A model generated the notes under the pieces. The model ran no database searches. It worked only from the letters and a program-made list of their open reading frames with translations, and had not been told where the DNA came from. Shown piece by piece: positions 26,786-36,450 of a DNA stretch of 64,000 bases; position 1 is the first letter of the stretch; every line of letters begins with the position of its first letter. The DNA comes from Planctomycetota bacterium (GTDB lineage: Bacteria > Planctomycetota > Phycisphaerae > Phycisphaerales > SM1A02). Location of the stretch: NCBI GenBank assembly GCA_022574595.1, contig JACZRS010000015.1, positions 60,672 through 124,671 on the forward strand. Direction: 5' to 3'. Position numbers and translations under genes: made by a program.

Positions 26786-28362
26786 TTATTGAGAGGTTTT
26801 TGAAATGGCAGCCGCCTTATGACTGCTTTTGAAAATCGATCACGTTCAGCTCTATCCATTACAAAAGCGATACAAAGACCGGTATAGATTAATGCGTAAG
26901 TGCCTACACAGGCAATAATCCATACGATTTCATATGATTCTTGCCGTCCTCGGGCGATGAACAAAATAGGTGAGCATAGTGCTGCAAAAATTAATGGGAG
27001 AATTAGAGGTGTATAGAATTGGTGATAGCGTAAACCTACCGCCTTTGCACTAAATAGCGGCACTAGTCCGCCGTGGATGATTAAGAGTACTGCTGAGAAT
27101 GCCCAACATACCGCTGTAATTTTTTGATCCGTGGGCAAGATGTATTTAAACAAGAAGAATAACAATGGGAAGATGAATCCTCCTGCAATTATGATCTTTG
27201 CGTAGCGTTTAACGTGTCCCGAGCCATAAAGAATTCTTAACCAGCAATCTGAAATTGCCCGAGCAGCCATACCAATAGTCATTATTTGTATTAGCAGTAC
27301 CGCAATTGGTATATCACGCTCCGGATCACTGAGCTGTTTGCCCAGCCAAAGCCTTAGTGCTGGTTCTGCCAGCACCAGGATTCCTGCAGAAAGGGGAAAT
27401 GTTACAAAGGCATGTAAACGTGTGGAATGGTGAAGAAGTGATTTTATAGCGCTTTTGTCTTTAGTAACGCTAAAACGTGCAGAGACCGCATCAAGCCCAT
27501 CGGTCATTCCCATGGTTAGTCTGCGTACAGAGTCTGTTAGTTGAATCGCCAAGCCAAGAATTAGATTTCCCGCCAGGCCAAATGACAGATTCATAAGTAT
27601 TTCCGCAAGTCGTCTGTATGACGTAGTTGCTGCCGTTGCCGCGCCATTCCATCCTCCAATTTGCAAAATGGATTTAAATGACTTGGCATTTATATATTTA
27701 GGCTTAGGAATGAGTCGCTTATCAAAGAACAATAATATGCCTACGCTGGTAAAAAGTGCAGTTAGATAAATTAATGTCGAGATGATGGCATATTGTGAAA
27801 CGCGTGTACCGGGGTCAGTCGATTGTTGCCCCAGTAGCACCCAGCAAGCTGCGAACACATAACACAAGCGTCTAATGATCAGCCAAGCGTTGTAGGCAAC
27901 CATTCGCTCGGAGACTTTGTACATGTTAAATGGAGCAGCAAGCAGTAATATGAAAAACGTTTCTACTCCTCGCGTAATGACCAGCCATTGTGCAGCTACC
28001 ATTAAGTTTTCAGGTATGTCAAACAGCGGCAGGCAAAGCAAAATTATTAAAAAAAGGACTGATGCAATAATTGCAAGGCCTGAGGTAATTGCCATGGATG
28101 TGTTATAAATCCGGCGAAAATCGTTTGGATCATCGCTATGATGAGCTGCTCCCAGTTCACGAATCAGGCTGGATAGCACAAGTTCCTGCATCATTGAAGC
28201 CAATCCAATGGTCGATCCAAGAAGTGCGATCAAAGACCAACCTTCATCGCCAACAGCTTCAAGAAGTAGGGGTACTACAAGCAGGCCTAGCACGATGGTG
28301 CTAATCAACCGCGTGTAGTTTGCGCATATGCGGATGAAGCCTCGCTTGGCTTCTGTTGTCAT
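26782..28362 (-). CDS. Polysaccharide flippase (Wzx/MOP superfamily)
   Basis: 526 residues and about twelve to fourteen hydrophobic segments, the pattern of the MOP flippases that move lipid-linked oligosaccharides across the inner membrane. The start is the ATG at 28362, with GGAG nine bases upstream. It lies between a glycosyltransferase and an SGNH hydrolase/O-antigen ligase pair, which supports a role in polymer export. No motif gives the substrate. Confidence 0.85.
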   Translation of the reverse strand: MTTEAKRGFIRICANYTRLISTIVLGLLVVPLLLEAVGDEGWSLIALLGSTIGLASMMQELVLSSLIRELGAAHHSDDPNDFRRIYNTSMAITSGLAIIASVLFLIILLCLPLFDIPENLMVAAQWLVITRGVETFFILLLAAPFNMYKVSERMVAYNAWLIIRRLCYVFAACWVLLGQQSTDPGTRVSQYAIISTLIYLTALFTSVGILLFFDKRLIPKPKYINAKSFKSILQIGGWNGAATAATTSYRRLAEILMNLSFGLAGNLILGLAIQLTDSVRRLTMGMTDGLDAVSARFSVTKDKSAIKSLLHHSTRLHAFVTFPLSAGILVLAEPALRLWLGKQLSDPERDIPIAVLLIQIMTIGMAARAISDCWLRILYGSGHVKRYAKIIIAGGFIFPLLFFLFKYILPTDQKITAVCWAFSAVLLIIHGGLVPLFSAKAVGLRYHQFYTPLILPLIFAALCSPILFIARGRQESYEIVWIIACVGTYALIYTGLCIAFVMDRAERDRFSKAVIRRLPFQKPLNN

Positions 28363-28800
28363 TACGATCTCCAAGCCAGATCCATCTTATCCAGCTAGCC
28401 AAGCGACATACTGCCTAGCGCTGCGTTGGTGATTAGCTCTCGACCATCTGATATTTGGCTATTGATGCCCGATAATCCTTCAAGTAGTACATCGGCTGTC
28501 GCACTAATGTTCATCAGCCCTCGGAAAGAATATGATAAAAAACTCAAGAGACTATTTACTTGGATACTTTAATACTTAGCGTGTATAGGATTTAGCAATA
28601 AAACGATGGCCATGAATCTTCAATGTTTGATAAGAGGTATTAAGTGATAGTGCTTTCAACACGTAATCAGCGCTCCGGAACACGCTGGAACTACTTGACC
28701 GACTAAGCCTGCACCAAAGCAATGGGTTACTTTGACAGAATGATCTTACCATGCTCGACTAAACAATCATCGGGCTACTTTATTTGCCGGAGTTTCTAGA
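28363..28800. other. Divergent intergenic region in the polysaccharide cluster
   Basis: 438 bases between the divergent flippase and SGNH genes. No gene or hairpin was found; it presumably holds both promoters. Confidence 0.45.
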
Positions 28801-29736
28801 GTGCTGCAAATCGTAACTGTAGTTTTACTGGTAGTAGTATTGCTGCTTGTTCTTGCGGAGATGATAGCACGTTTCGGTCTAGGTCTAGGAAACCCGCCAC
28901 TTTGGCAAGAGGATTCTGAGATCGAATACCTGGCGCAACCTTCCAAGAACTATTTACGCTTTGGTAAGCGGATCAGCTACAACTCGTATTCAATGCGAAG
29001 TGACGAATTTCCTGTGGCAAAGACCGATCCGAATGAGCTTCGTGTATTGGTAATCGGCGATAGCATTGTTAATGGTGGTGTACACGTAGATCAGGATGCG
29101 CTGGCAACGTCGATTCTCCAAAGGAAGTTACATGAATTTTTACATCGACCTGTGATAGTTGGCAATATCTCAGCTGCAAGTTGGGGGCCACCAAATTACT
29201 TGGCGTACATCAAGCGCTACGGAACCTTTCAAGCAGATGTAGCGGTGATTGTTGTTAATAGCTTAGACTATGCAGATGCACCTACGTTTGTACCTCTAAC
29301 TAAAAGGCGTCCACAACGAAAACCGGTGTTGGCGCTACAAGAGTTAGTGGATAAGTATATGCCTCTCTACGCGCGGCATAAGATGCGCGCCAGAAAAAAC
29401 GCTAAATGGAAAAGTGAAATCCCCACCGCGGATCAGATTCAAATGTGTCTTGATGCGGTGAAAGAGATCGTTGGTTTACTGCGTAAAGATGGGGTGCAGG
29501 TTCTCTTTGCGCAGCATCTTGATAAAATTGAGCTAGCTGGCGAACCCGAAATTGGTCATGGTGAATTAGGCCGAACAATTAGGGAGCTTGATATAGATCC
29601 AATTCAATTGGGTGGTTATTATGCCAAGGCCATTGAAGATGGCATCAATCCATATCACGATCAAATTCATCCGAGTGATATTGGGCAAAAAATAATTTCA
29701 GAAGTATTACTTGAGTCGATTATCGACTCGGTTTAA
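28801..29736 (+). CDS. Membrane-anchored SGNH/GDSL-type hydrolase
   Basis: 311 residues with a GTG start. One N-terminal membrane segment (about 3-22) anchors a soluble domain. The SGNH block I is 'VLVIGDSIVNGGVHV', with Ser as nucleophile, and block V is 'DQIHPSDIGQKII', with the Asp-His pair. Enzymes of this fold remove or add acyl groups on carbohydrates or lipids. In this cluster a role in O-acetylation or deacetylation of the polymer is plausible (inference). A hairpin with a GCAA loop lies just after the stop (29739-29764) without a T-run. Confidence 0.82.
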   Translation: MLQIVTVVLLVVVLLLVLAEMIARFGLGLGNPPLWQEDSEIEYLAQPSKNYLRFGKRISYNSYSMRSDEFPVAKTDPNELRVLVIGDSIVNGGVHVDQDALATSILQRKLHEFLHRPVIVGNISAASWGPPNYLAYIKRYGTFQADVAVIVVNSLDYADAPTFVPLTKRRPQRKPVLALQELVDKYMPLYARHKMRARKNAKWKSEIPTADQIQMCLDAVKEIVGLLRKDGVQVLFAQHLDKIELAGEPEIGHGELGRTIRELDIDPIQLGGYYAKAIEDGINPYHDQIHPSDIGQKIISEVLLESIIDSV

Positions 29737-29823
29737 CTGCCCAAGATTAGCAATAATCATGGGCGATGATGACTAACTCATATTGAGTTCTTCATGCATG
29801 AATGGGATTGTTATAGTTCATGG

Positions 29824-31161
29824 TTAAGCGTTTGCGAATGCGTCATCATTAGTTAAGAGTTGGTCTTCGTTATCATCAAATTCCGATTCTATCTGTTCTG
29901 ATTCGACCCACTGTTGACGCGCAGCTCGTACCAGCGTTGGTAATCGATCAAAAAGTCCCAAGCCGAAGGGTAGCATTAATCCGTTGATTGTGCCGCCTCT
30001 GACACTTCCAGCCTCGATTATTCCGTGCCCCAGAACAGCAATCACGAATGCCCACGCTAAATATACAGTGTGTGTCTCAATACCAACACTCTTGACATAC
30101 TTAAACATTCCTATACCGCGGGTGATGACAACAAGAAGCATGATACCCATCACAGTTATTCCTAGCAGGCCAACTTCTACAGCTGTTTGCAAATAAATAC
30201 TGTGCATATTGCGGGATGATAGTCCTCTCTCGGTAGTATTATAAATCCAGCCTTTACCGAATAGTGGTGCTTCGGCAAATTGTGATCTTGCATAAGCCCA
30301 AATTCCCTCGCGCGTTTCTAGGCTCCCATGTAATAACCGAACCGGTGCGTCGGAACCGGCAGTAATAAATGTGAATAAAACAGCAATTCCTACAATTGCG
30401 CCAACAACAATTAGCATTCCAGGCCGCTTAAATAATGGAATAGCAATAACAAAGCAACCAAGCGCTGCTTCACCAACCGCCCCGCGACTGCCTGTATACA
30501 TCAGTTGGATGCCAACAATGATTCCTATGGCATAAGCACTGAGTCGCCAAATCCTGGTTCTATCATAAAGGGCAAGATAGGCAAGTACGATAAGCATAGG
30601 TGCCAATGTTTGGCCAATTCGATTGGGATTTATGCCCCAAAACCCCAACCTACCACGATGTAAGATTAAATTAGGATGTTTCAGGAAATCCAAGACCATT
30701 AGTACTGCAAATATAGCAATACCTACTGCAAGCGCGCGCATGCCTAATTCCAAATCCCTAAAATCTCTCAGACCTTGAGCCAACATAAGACCGGCTAATG
30801 CCACCAAGCCATATAATCCCTTGTATTTCATCGCGTCTAATGGTGCATCGCTCCAAAGTCCAGCTAGGACATAGAGGCCTACGTAGATGAGGAAGACCGT
30901 CGCAGTCGGACCAAATTTATAGAGTCTATGACCAAAGAATCCTACTAGAAGTAGCAAGATTGTCACATAAACCCGCCCAAGCTTAACGAATTTAATGAAT
31001 GGGAAATCGACAGCGGCTGAAATAGGAGAAAGGATAATGAAAACACCCGCAAGTAAAAAGAGAGAATTAGTCCAGCGTGATGCAAAGCCAAACGCAACAT
31101 GCGCTATTACGAAAAAGATCAATAGCAAGATAAGGAAATTGGGGTCGGCGTTCGTAAACAT
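29824..31161 (-). CDS. O-antigen ligase/polymerase-like membrane protein
   Basis: 445 residues and about twelve membrane segments, with a large periplasmic loop near the C-terminal third ('GSLETREGIWAYARSQFAEAPLFGKGWIYN...NMHSIYLQTAVEVGLLG'). The pattern R-x-x-x-W...G-x-G...H-N/S-x-Y-L is that of the Wzy_C domain shared by O-antigen ligases and polymerases. It transfers or joins lipid-linked glycans on the outer face of the inner membrane. It has a soluble acidic tail of about 30 residues. Ligase and polymerase cannot be separated by eye. Confidence 0.85.
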   Translation of the reverse strand: MFTNADPNFLILLLIFFVIAHVAFGFASRWTNSLFLLAGVFIILSPISAAVDFPFIKFVKLGRVYVTILLLLVGFFGHRLYKFGPTATVFLIYVGLYVLAGLWSDAPLDAMKYKGLYGLVALAGLMLAQGLRDFRDLELGMRALAVGIAIFAVLMVLDFLKHPNLILHRGRLGFWGINPNRIGQTLAPMLIVLAYLALYDRTRIWRLSAYAIGIIVGIQLMYTGSRGAVGEAALGCFVIAIPLFKRPGMLIVVGAIVGIAVLFTFITAGSDAPVRLLHGSLETREGIWAYARSQFAEAPLFGKGWIYNTTERGLSSRNMHSIYLQTAVEVGLLGITVMGIMLLVVITRGIGMFKYVKSVGIETHTVYLAWAFVIAVLGHGIIEAGSVRGGTINGLMLPFGLGLFDRLPTLVRAARQQWVESEQIESEFDDNEDQLLTNDDAFANA

Positions 31162-31392
31162 TTGAATTCTTCAGCACATCATTTAGGTAGAGGGGACTCA
31201 CGTGCGGTATAGGATAGAATACTAAGGATTGTCTTTCTTATCGGCTTCTCAAGGGTTATGCTGCAACAGTACACTGGATCTGAACAGGTGTAAAAACAAC
31301 TACAAAGGCTATCGTTAGGTTTTGCAGGAGATCGTGATACAACGAAGTTGTATCTGCCTTAATAGCGCCAATGATTAAGGAATCAGGCAAGG

Positions 31393-32202
31393 TCATGTCA
31401 CAGACCCAACACTAGTCGTTTTTTTACTAATTTCTGAACAAAAAGTATCTACCCAGGAGTGGTCGCTTTCATATCCCGCTTGGATCAACATATCACCACA
31501 GTGTTTGTCAAAAATCTTTGCTGCATCTTTTGTGAAGTGGTTTCGCCAATCTCCAGTTTGTCCTTTTCTAAGAAATGCGCTGCGATCCTCCTGGCCTGCA
31601 CTTCGGCCGGCCTGCTTTTTAAACGAAAACCGATCGATAGACCGTTGAGCTCTTTCAAGATCGACTGGCTGCGAAGTCAGCTTGGACATGGCTTGAGCTA
31701 GTGTGTTAGGTCCATCAGTTAGTAGATCCTCATATCGAAGCAAAACGACATTAGTGTTCGCAACCTCAAAGTATGATCGCGCGTGCTGACCCCAATTAGC
31801 TTTAGCGAAACGTGGATTTGCTAGTTGCCTCTTTAAGAACGAAGTAATGTTGTCTTTCACGTTGGCTTTGTTTACTAAGCCGGGAAACGATCTCCGTTGA
31901 TAAGCCGTCATCTGTGGGTGATCACCTTCTGGTATGCTGCGCGAACGGAAAAAATATTGTGACACCAAAGCATCGCGACCATCACGAATAATGTATACAC
32001 CCTTTGGGCAGTTTTTCCAGACACGTTCGTGGCCGTGTATGATCGCATGACAACCAATGGGTAATAGCGAAAATTGTGGGAATGGTAATTGCAGGTAATC
32101 AGCTACAAGTTGGCAGGCCCATGTAGTTCCACTTTTGGGATAGCCCACAACAAATACCAGTGGAAAAGTCTTGGGAAATCTTGTTCCCAAAAACCACGTC
32201 AT
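31393..32202 (-). CDS. PAPS-dependent sulfotransferase
   Basis: 269 residues from the ATG at 32202. The 5'-phosphosulfate loop is VVGYPKSGTTW near the N-terminus. The 3'-phosphate-binding region is around 'VYIIRDGRDALVSQYF' and 'VVLLRYEDLL', the order expected of Sulfotransfer_1 enzymes. It moves sulfate from PAPS to a hydroxyl or amine, here probably on the polysaccharide made by the neighbours. A TTG at 32304 would lengthen the protein by 34 residues but overlap the upstream methyltransferase by 67 bases, so the ATG is preferred. sat and cysC, 1.2 kb away on the other strand, supply PAPS. Confidence 0.88.
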   Translation of the reverse strand: MTWFLGTRFPKTFPLVFVVGYPKSGTTWACQLVADYLQLPFPQFSLLPIGCHAIIHGHERVWKNCPKGVYIIRDGRDALVSQYFFRSRSIPEGDHPQMTAYQRRSFPGLVNKANVKDNITSFLKRQLANPRFAKANWGQHARSYFEVANTNVVLLRYEDLLTDGPNTLAQAMSKLTSQPVDLERAQRSIDRFSFKKQAGRSAGQEDRSAFLRKGQTGDWRNHFTKDAAKIFDKHCGDMLIQAGYESDHSWVDTFCSEISKKTTSVGSVT

Positions 32203-32237
32203 GTGGTGTGAGATTGATTGGATTCGTAACTTAACAT

Positions 32238-33116
32238 TCACTGCCGAGCACTCGATTTTGAAGTTGTCTGCGAATTCGCTGGCGGAGACTTTGTCATTCT
32301 GCAAGTTAAGCTAATAAGCAATTTGTGTTTGCGAATGATTTTGCGTTTAAGTTGAAGGAGATGATAGATAATTTTCAGCGGCCCGGGCATATATGCACGT
32401 GGCCCAAATTGCTCAATATAAACGAATTCTGGTTTATTAAACTCTAAATCGTTCGCAACTTTATTAATGCGTTTCTCATCATTAAAAAGATATTGCACCG
32501 GATAGTGATAGTCATCGACAGTGTTGCGTTTAATTATGCGCAAAACAACTTCGTCTAGTTTTAACCAATGTAAGAGTGAAGCCGTGATTGTGAAGTAATG
32601 CCGCTTATTTGGGGTTACAAATATATAAACGCCACCTGGTTTTAGGGATTTTACCAAGGCTTTTAGAAATCCTGCGGGGTCTGCGACATGTTCCATTACC
32701 ATGTACGAGTACGCTACATCAAAGTAGTTTTCAGGTAGTTCGGCCGTCTCCATAAGGGCATGTTGATGCTTATCAAAGAGGCCGGCTGGGGGGAATCTAC
32801 TTTCATCTGGATCAAGACCCCAGTATTCATCCACATAGGCGCGGATTGCCCATTGAAACTCTGGCCTGCGTCCTATCCCTCGCCCGCACCCGACATCCAA
32901 GACTCGCACTGGAGAAGTTCTTTTTTGACACTCTTTGATCACCAATCGTGTGAAAATCCTTTGGTGGTCGGACGTCATTTGGAAGTTGTATAATTCGGCC
33001 AGCTCTTCAAACGAAAGGTCATCGTGAGGTTTAATTGGCTCAGCTACGGCAGCACCTTGGGCCAAATTGGCTTGCTTATTGGTGCCTGCCTCGGGTTGGT
33101 TTGATGATTGGTTCAT
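32238..33116 (-). CDS. Class I SAM-dependent methyltransferase
   Basis: 292 residues. Motif I is 'VRVLDVGCGRGIG'; the acidic residue of motif II lies in 'YWGLDPDESRFP'; then come 'ENYFDVAYSYMVMEHVADP' and 'LKPGGVYIFVTPNK', the pattern of Methyltransf_11/25 enzymes. Its position between a sulfotransferase and the PAPS genes suggests it modifies the same polymer or its lipid or sugar precursor. The N-terminal 30 residues are Gln/Ala-rich and probably disordered. Confidence 0.85.
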   Translation of the reverse strand: MNQSSNQPEAGTNKQANLAQGAAVAEPIKPHDDLSFEELAELYNFQMTSDHQRIFTRLVIKECQKRTSPVRVLDVGCGRGIGRRPEFQWAIRAYVDEYWGLDPDESRFPPAGLFDKHQHALMETAELPENYFDVAYSYMVMEHVADPAGFLKALVKSLKPGGVYIFVTPNKRHYFTITASLLHWLKLDEVVLRIIKRNTVDDYHYPVQYLFNDEKRINKVANDLEFNKPEFVYIEQFGPRAYMPGPLKIIYHLLQLKRKIIRKHKLLISLTCRMTKSPPANSQTTSKSSARQ

Positions 33117-33390
33117 AGGTTAGGGCAGATAGTTTGAATAAGGCAGAGTTATAGGGCAAACAATGACTAGTTTATCTGACAGATCGGGCCAATGGAGCAT
33201 AGGCTGGAGGGTATCTTTGTGGAGCTTGCAATTGTATCGGCAGGCTTATCCCAACCTACGAACAAAGCCTGTTTTGGTTTGTATCTAAGGCTAACTATTG
33301 CCTGCAATGATGTTGTGAGCTAGTATCCGCTCCCCCATATTATATTTAGGCTCTTGTGGGACCTAATGGAGCTTTTGGAGAAGCAAACTC

Positions 33391-34584
33391 ATGTCGACTG
33401 ATTCACTTATACCCCCTCATGGGGGAAATCTCGTAAATTGTCTCGCTAGTGCGGATAAAGCAGCCGAGCTGATCTCAACAGCTGCGGGCCTGCCAAAGAT
33501 CACACTTTCCTCAAAGCAGGCGTGCGATCTTGAGATGATCGCAATTGGTGCGTTCAGCCCATTGACCGGCTTTGTAGGCAAAGCGGACTTTGAAGCAATC
33601 TGCAAAAATACTAAGTTGGCGGATGGAACAGTTTGGCCCATCCCCATCACATTGGCGGTAGATGACCAGACCAAGGCTGAGCTAACTGAAGGAGGCCAGG
33701 CAGCTTTAGTACATAGTGATGGCACTCTCATGGCCGTCATCAACATCGAAGAAATCTACGCACACGATAAAGCCCTGGAAATACCCAACGTCTTTAGAAC
33801 AGAAGATGATGCACACCCAGGCGTACAAGCGGTTAAAGAAGAAGGCAATTGGCTCATCGGCGGACCAATCCAGGTCATTACAGTCACTCCAGAAGTCGAG
33901 CCCGGCGAGCAATTCACAGAATTTCGTTTGCCTCCAGCTCAAACGCGAAAAGCATTCGCAGATAAAGGCTGGAAAACTGTCGTGGCTTTTCAAACACGAA
34001 ATCCAATTCACAGAGCCCATGAATACTTAACAAAATGCTCGCTTGAGATTTGTGATGGATTGCTTATTCATCCACTAGTAGGCGAAACCAAGCCGGGCGA
34101 TATTCCTGCGGATGTGCGTATGGAGTGCTATCAGGTCCTTCTCAAAAAATACTACGTAGATAAATGCACCATGCTAACAGTCATGCCCGGTGCAATGCGC
34201 TACGCAGGACCACGTGAAGCCATCCTTCACGCATTAATTCGAAAGAACTACGGCTGCTCGCACTTCATAGTCGGTCGGGATCACGCAGGTGTTGGCGACT
34301 ACTACGGCACATACGATGCGCAAAAAATCTTCGAAGACTTTACCTCAGCAGAAATGGGAATCACGCCACTGAATTTCGAACACGCAGCCTGGTGCAACGC
34401 ATGCGAAGGAATGACCAGCTCAAAGTCTTGCCCGCATGGCCCTGAGGAAAAGATCTTCCTTTCCGGGACAAAAGTGCGTGAGCTTTTAAACCAAGGCAAA
34501 CGTCCGCCACAAGAATTTAGCCGACCCGAAGTTGCCGATGTACTTATTAAATGGGCAGCAGCGGAAGCGACCGTCAACGCTTGA
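33391..34584 (+). CDS. sat: Sulfate adenylyltransferase (ATP sulfurylase), monomeric type
   Basis: 397 residues. It makes adenosine 5'-phosphosulfate (APS) from sulfate and ATP. The active-site motif QTRNPIHRAHEY, the 'GRDHAGVGDYYGTYDA' block and 'FLSGTKVRELL' are all present. Four Cys in 'CNACEGMTSSKSCPHG' (near residues 335-350) may bind a metal, as in several dissimilatory-type enzymes. The C-terminal APS-kinase domain of fused forms is absent; that activity is in the next gene, cysC, 45 bases downstream. Assimilatory reduction genes are not next to them, which fits a role in PAPS supply. Confidence 0.95.
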   Translation: MSTDSLIPPHGGNLVNCLASADKAAELISTAAGLPKITLSSKQACDLEMIAIGAFSPLTGFVGKADFEAICKNTKLADGTVWPIPITLAVDDQTKAELTEGGQAALVHSDGTLMAVINIEEIYAHDKALEIPNVFRTEDDAHPGVQAVKEEGNWLIGGPIQVITVTPEVEPGEQFTEFRLPPAQTRKAFADKGWKTVVAFQTRNPIHRAHEYLTKCSLEICDGLLIHPLVGETKPGDIPADVRMECYQVLLKKYYVDKCTMLTVMPGAMRYAGPREAILHALIRKNYGCSHFIVGRDHAGVGDYYGTYDAQKIFEDFTSAEMGITPLNFEHAAWCNACEGMTSSKSCPHGPEEKIFLSGTKVRELLNQGKRPPQEFSRPEVADVLIKWAAAEATVNA

Positions 34585-34629
34585 TAATTTTCTTAAACCA
34601 CAAACTATAAAGTAAAACAAACAAACGCT

Positions 34630-35247
34630 ATGACCGAACAACTTGCAACAAATATTACCTGGCATGAAGGTGAAGTTTCTCATGCTCAACGCAACCAAAG
34701 CCTTGGTCAAAAAGGTGCAACTCTGTGGATGACAGGCTTATCCGCCAGTGGAAAAAGCACTATAGCAGTAGCACTAGAACAAGTGCTACTTCAGCAAGGT
34801 AAGCATGCTTATCGACTAGATGGCGACAATATTCGTCACGGCCTGAATAAGAACCTGGGCTTCTCAGCTGAAGACCGAGCGGAAAACATTCGAAGAATCG
34901 GTGAAGTGTCAAAGCTCTTTGCCGATGCAGGTATTTTGAGTATCGCAAGTTTCATTAGCCCATACACCGCCGACCGCGATCTTGTCCGCAAGCTGCACGA
35001 AGATGCAGGAGTTGCGTTTATTGAGGTCTATGTTGATCTGCCACTTGAAGTAGCGGAAAGCCGTGATCCCAAGGGTCTATACAAGAAAGCCCGTGCAGGT
35101 GAAATCAAAGGTTTCACCGGCATAGATGATCCTTATGAAGCACCTACAAATCCAGAGCTACATCTAAAAACTCACGAGATGAGTGTAGAAGATTCGGTTC
35201 GAGCATTGCTCGAATGCTTGCAAGATAATAACCTGCTAGAAGCATAA
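34630..35247 (+). CDS. cysC: Adenylyl-sulfate kinase
   Basis: 205 residues. It phosphorylates APS to PAPS. P-loop GLSASGKST at about 36-44, followed by '[33 protein letters not shown]', '[11 protein letters not shown]' and '[35 protein letters not shown]', all diagnostic. It forms an operon with sat and is followed by two near-identical hairpins (35286, 35328). Confidence 0.95.
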   Translation: MTEQLATNITWHEGEVSHAQRNQSLGQKGATLWMTGLSASGKSTIAVALEQVLLQQGKHAYRLDGDNIRHGLNKNLGFSAEDRAENIRRIGEVSKLFADAGILSIASFISPYTADRDLVRKLHEDAGVAFIEVYVDLPLEVAESRDPKGLYKKARAGEIKGFTGIDDPYEAPTNPELHLKTHEMSVEDSVRALLECLQDNNLLEA

Positions 35248-35285
35248 CGAAATAAAGTAATACAATATTGAACAAATCCCAGACG

Positions 35286-35312
35286 CCCATGGATAGCAAT
35301 CCATGGGTTTTT
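35286..35312 (+). terminator. Intrinsic terminator after cysC, copy 1
   Basis: Arms cccatgga / tccatggg with loop tagcaa, followed by TTTTT. Confidence 0.8.
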
Positions 35313-35327
35313 AATAACCCCCCGACG

Positions 35328-35354
35328 CCCATGGATAGCAATCCATGGGGTTCT
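35328..35354 (+). terminator. Hairpin after cysC, copy 2 (direct repeat of copy 1)
   Basis: The same 22-base hairpin is repeated 42 bases downstream, with the shared lead-in 'gacg'; it is followed by ggttcttt, a weaker T-rich tract. It may also help stop the convergent pseudopilin transcript. Confidence 0.65.
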
Positions 35355-35412
35355 TTATTTTCAAAATAATAGTTTAGCCGCAGGGCTTGACCCTGCGTTT
35401 GGCGCTCAAGGA

Positions 35413-36447
35413 TTATTGATGCTCGCGCAGCGCAACCTCAAAGGGATTCCACCGCCGCATATCCCCCGCAAGCTCGCTGGCCTTTTCAATTGATGCGCTT
35501 CCATCGAGCATGGCAACAGGCATCAAATCCTGGCCGCGACGAATTATTGGGATACCCGCGCCAGGTGGATCTGAATAGTCGCCATCAACAGTAAAAATGT
35601 CTCCGCCTGTACCAACTTCCCACTGTTGGCTAATCCATTTGTCGTTGCCGTCATCAAACTCAAGAAACGGCGCTCTCAACTCACAAAATCCTAATAAGGT
35701 ATCTTCATAGATTTGTGGTCCACCATCTAAAACCTTGGCAGAAGATCCGAAGACGATCAGTCGTGCAGGGTTTTTTACCTGTGTGAAGCGTGTTGCTGCT
35801 AGGATTTTGTCTTCCAAGCCCGGAGCAGGAGTCCATGGATTGCGATCTGTCGCATAGATACCGCCATGTACCGAATCACCGCCAACAAATATAGAATTCA
35901 TGCCAAAGGTTGGGCGTTCAGAGATTCCTCCAGAAATTAATGTCGCTGGTGGTGTGATGCTCGTAATATATTGACCAAATGGTCCTAAGATAGTCGCGAT
36001 CTTTTCAGCTTCGAGCTGCGACCTCATCCCCTCGTCGCCTAACTCCGTGTAGAATGTTTCCCACACGTGGTTTACGTAGGGTGCAAGACGCCAGACATAG
36101 GACTGCGCGTCAACGTATTCCAGATCAACCCAACGGCCCGTAGCGGGATCTCCCAACGGTACTCTCACTCTCAAATCGCTAAACGGATCGGTATCATCAT
36201 CCATCAGATCTTCGCCGATATAGCCCGGCATTAAGTGTCCACGATTGTCATCGGAGTAAGCTCGGTAACCTCGTACAATTTCTCTTAGTGCGTTTAAGGA
36301 TCTTGTGCGCGTGCTAGCTGCGCTCGAACTTTTTAGTGCAACAATTACCAGACTCACAAGCAGCGCGATCACAGCTATTACCACCATGACCTCAACAAGC
36401 GTGAAGCCTCTGCGCACAATTTTTGTGTTGCTACTATGCGAGTTCAT
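35413..36447 (-). CDS. Type II secretion/type IV pilin-like pseudopilin
   Basis: 344 residues. The N-terminus has a short basic leader and a prepilin peptidase site, G14/F15, followed by TLVEVMVVIAVIALLVSLVI with Glu at +5, the hallmark of pseudopilins. The mature domain (about 300 residues) is much larger than a classical pilin, as in the planctomycete H-X9-type/pseudopilin families. It starts 3 bases after the previous gene's stop, so the two pseudopilins are made together. Substrate and assembly machinery are not in the window. Confidence 0.87.
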   Translation of the reverse strand: MNSHSSNTKIVRRGFTLVEVMVVIAVIALLVSLVIVALKSSSAASTRTRSLNALREIVRGYRAYSDDNRGHLMPGYIGEDLMDDDTDPFSDLRVRVPLGDPATGRWVDLEYVDAQSYVWRLAPYVNHVWETFYTELGDEGMRSQLEAEKIATILGPFGQYITSITPPATLISGGISERPTFGMNSIFVGGDSVHGGIYATDRNPWTPAPGLEDKILAATRFTQVKNPARLIVFGSSAKVLDGGPQIYEDTLLGFCELRAPFLEFDDGNDKWISQQWEVGTGGDIFTVDGDYSDPPGAGIPIIRRGQDLMPVAMLDGSASIEKASELAGDMRRWNPFEVALREHQ

Positions 36448-36450
36448 GAC

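Noticed and set aside
29713..29764. Intrinsic terminator of the SGNH hydrolase gene
   Set aside because: Two good hairpins are present (one inside the last codons, one with a GCAA loop) but neither is followed by a T-run, so termination is not claimed.
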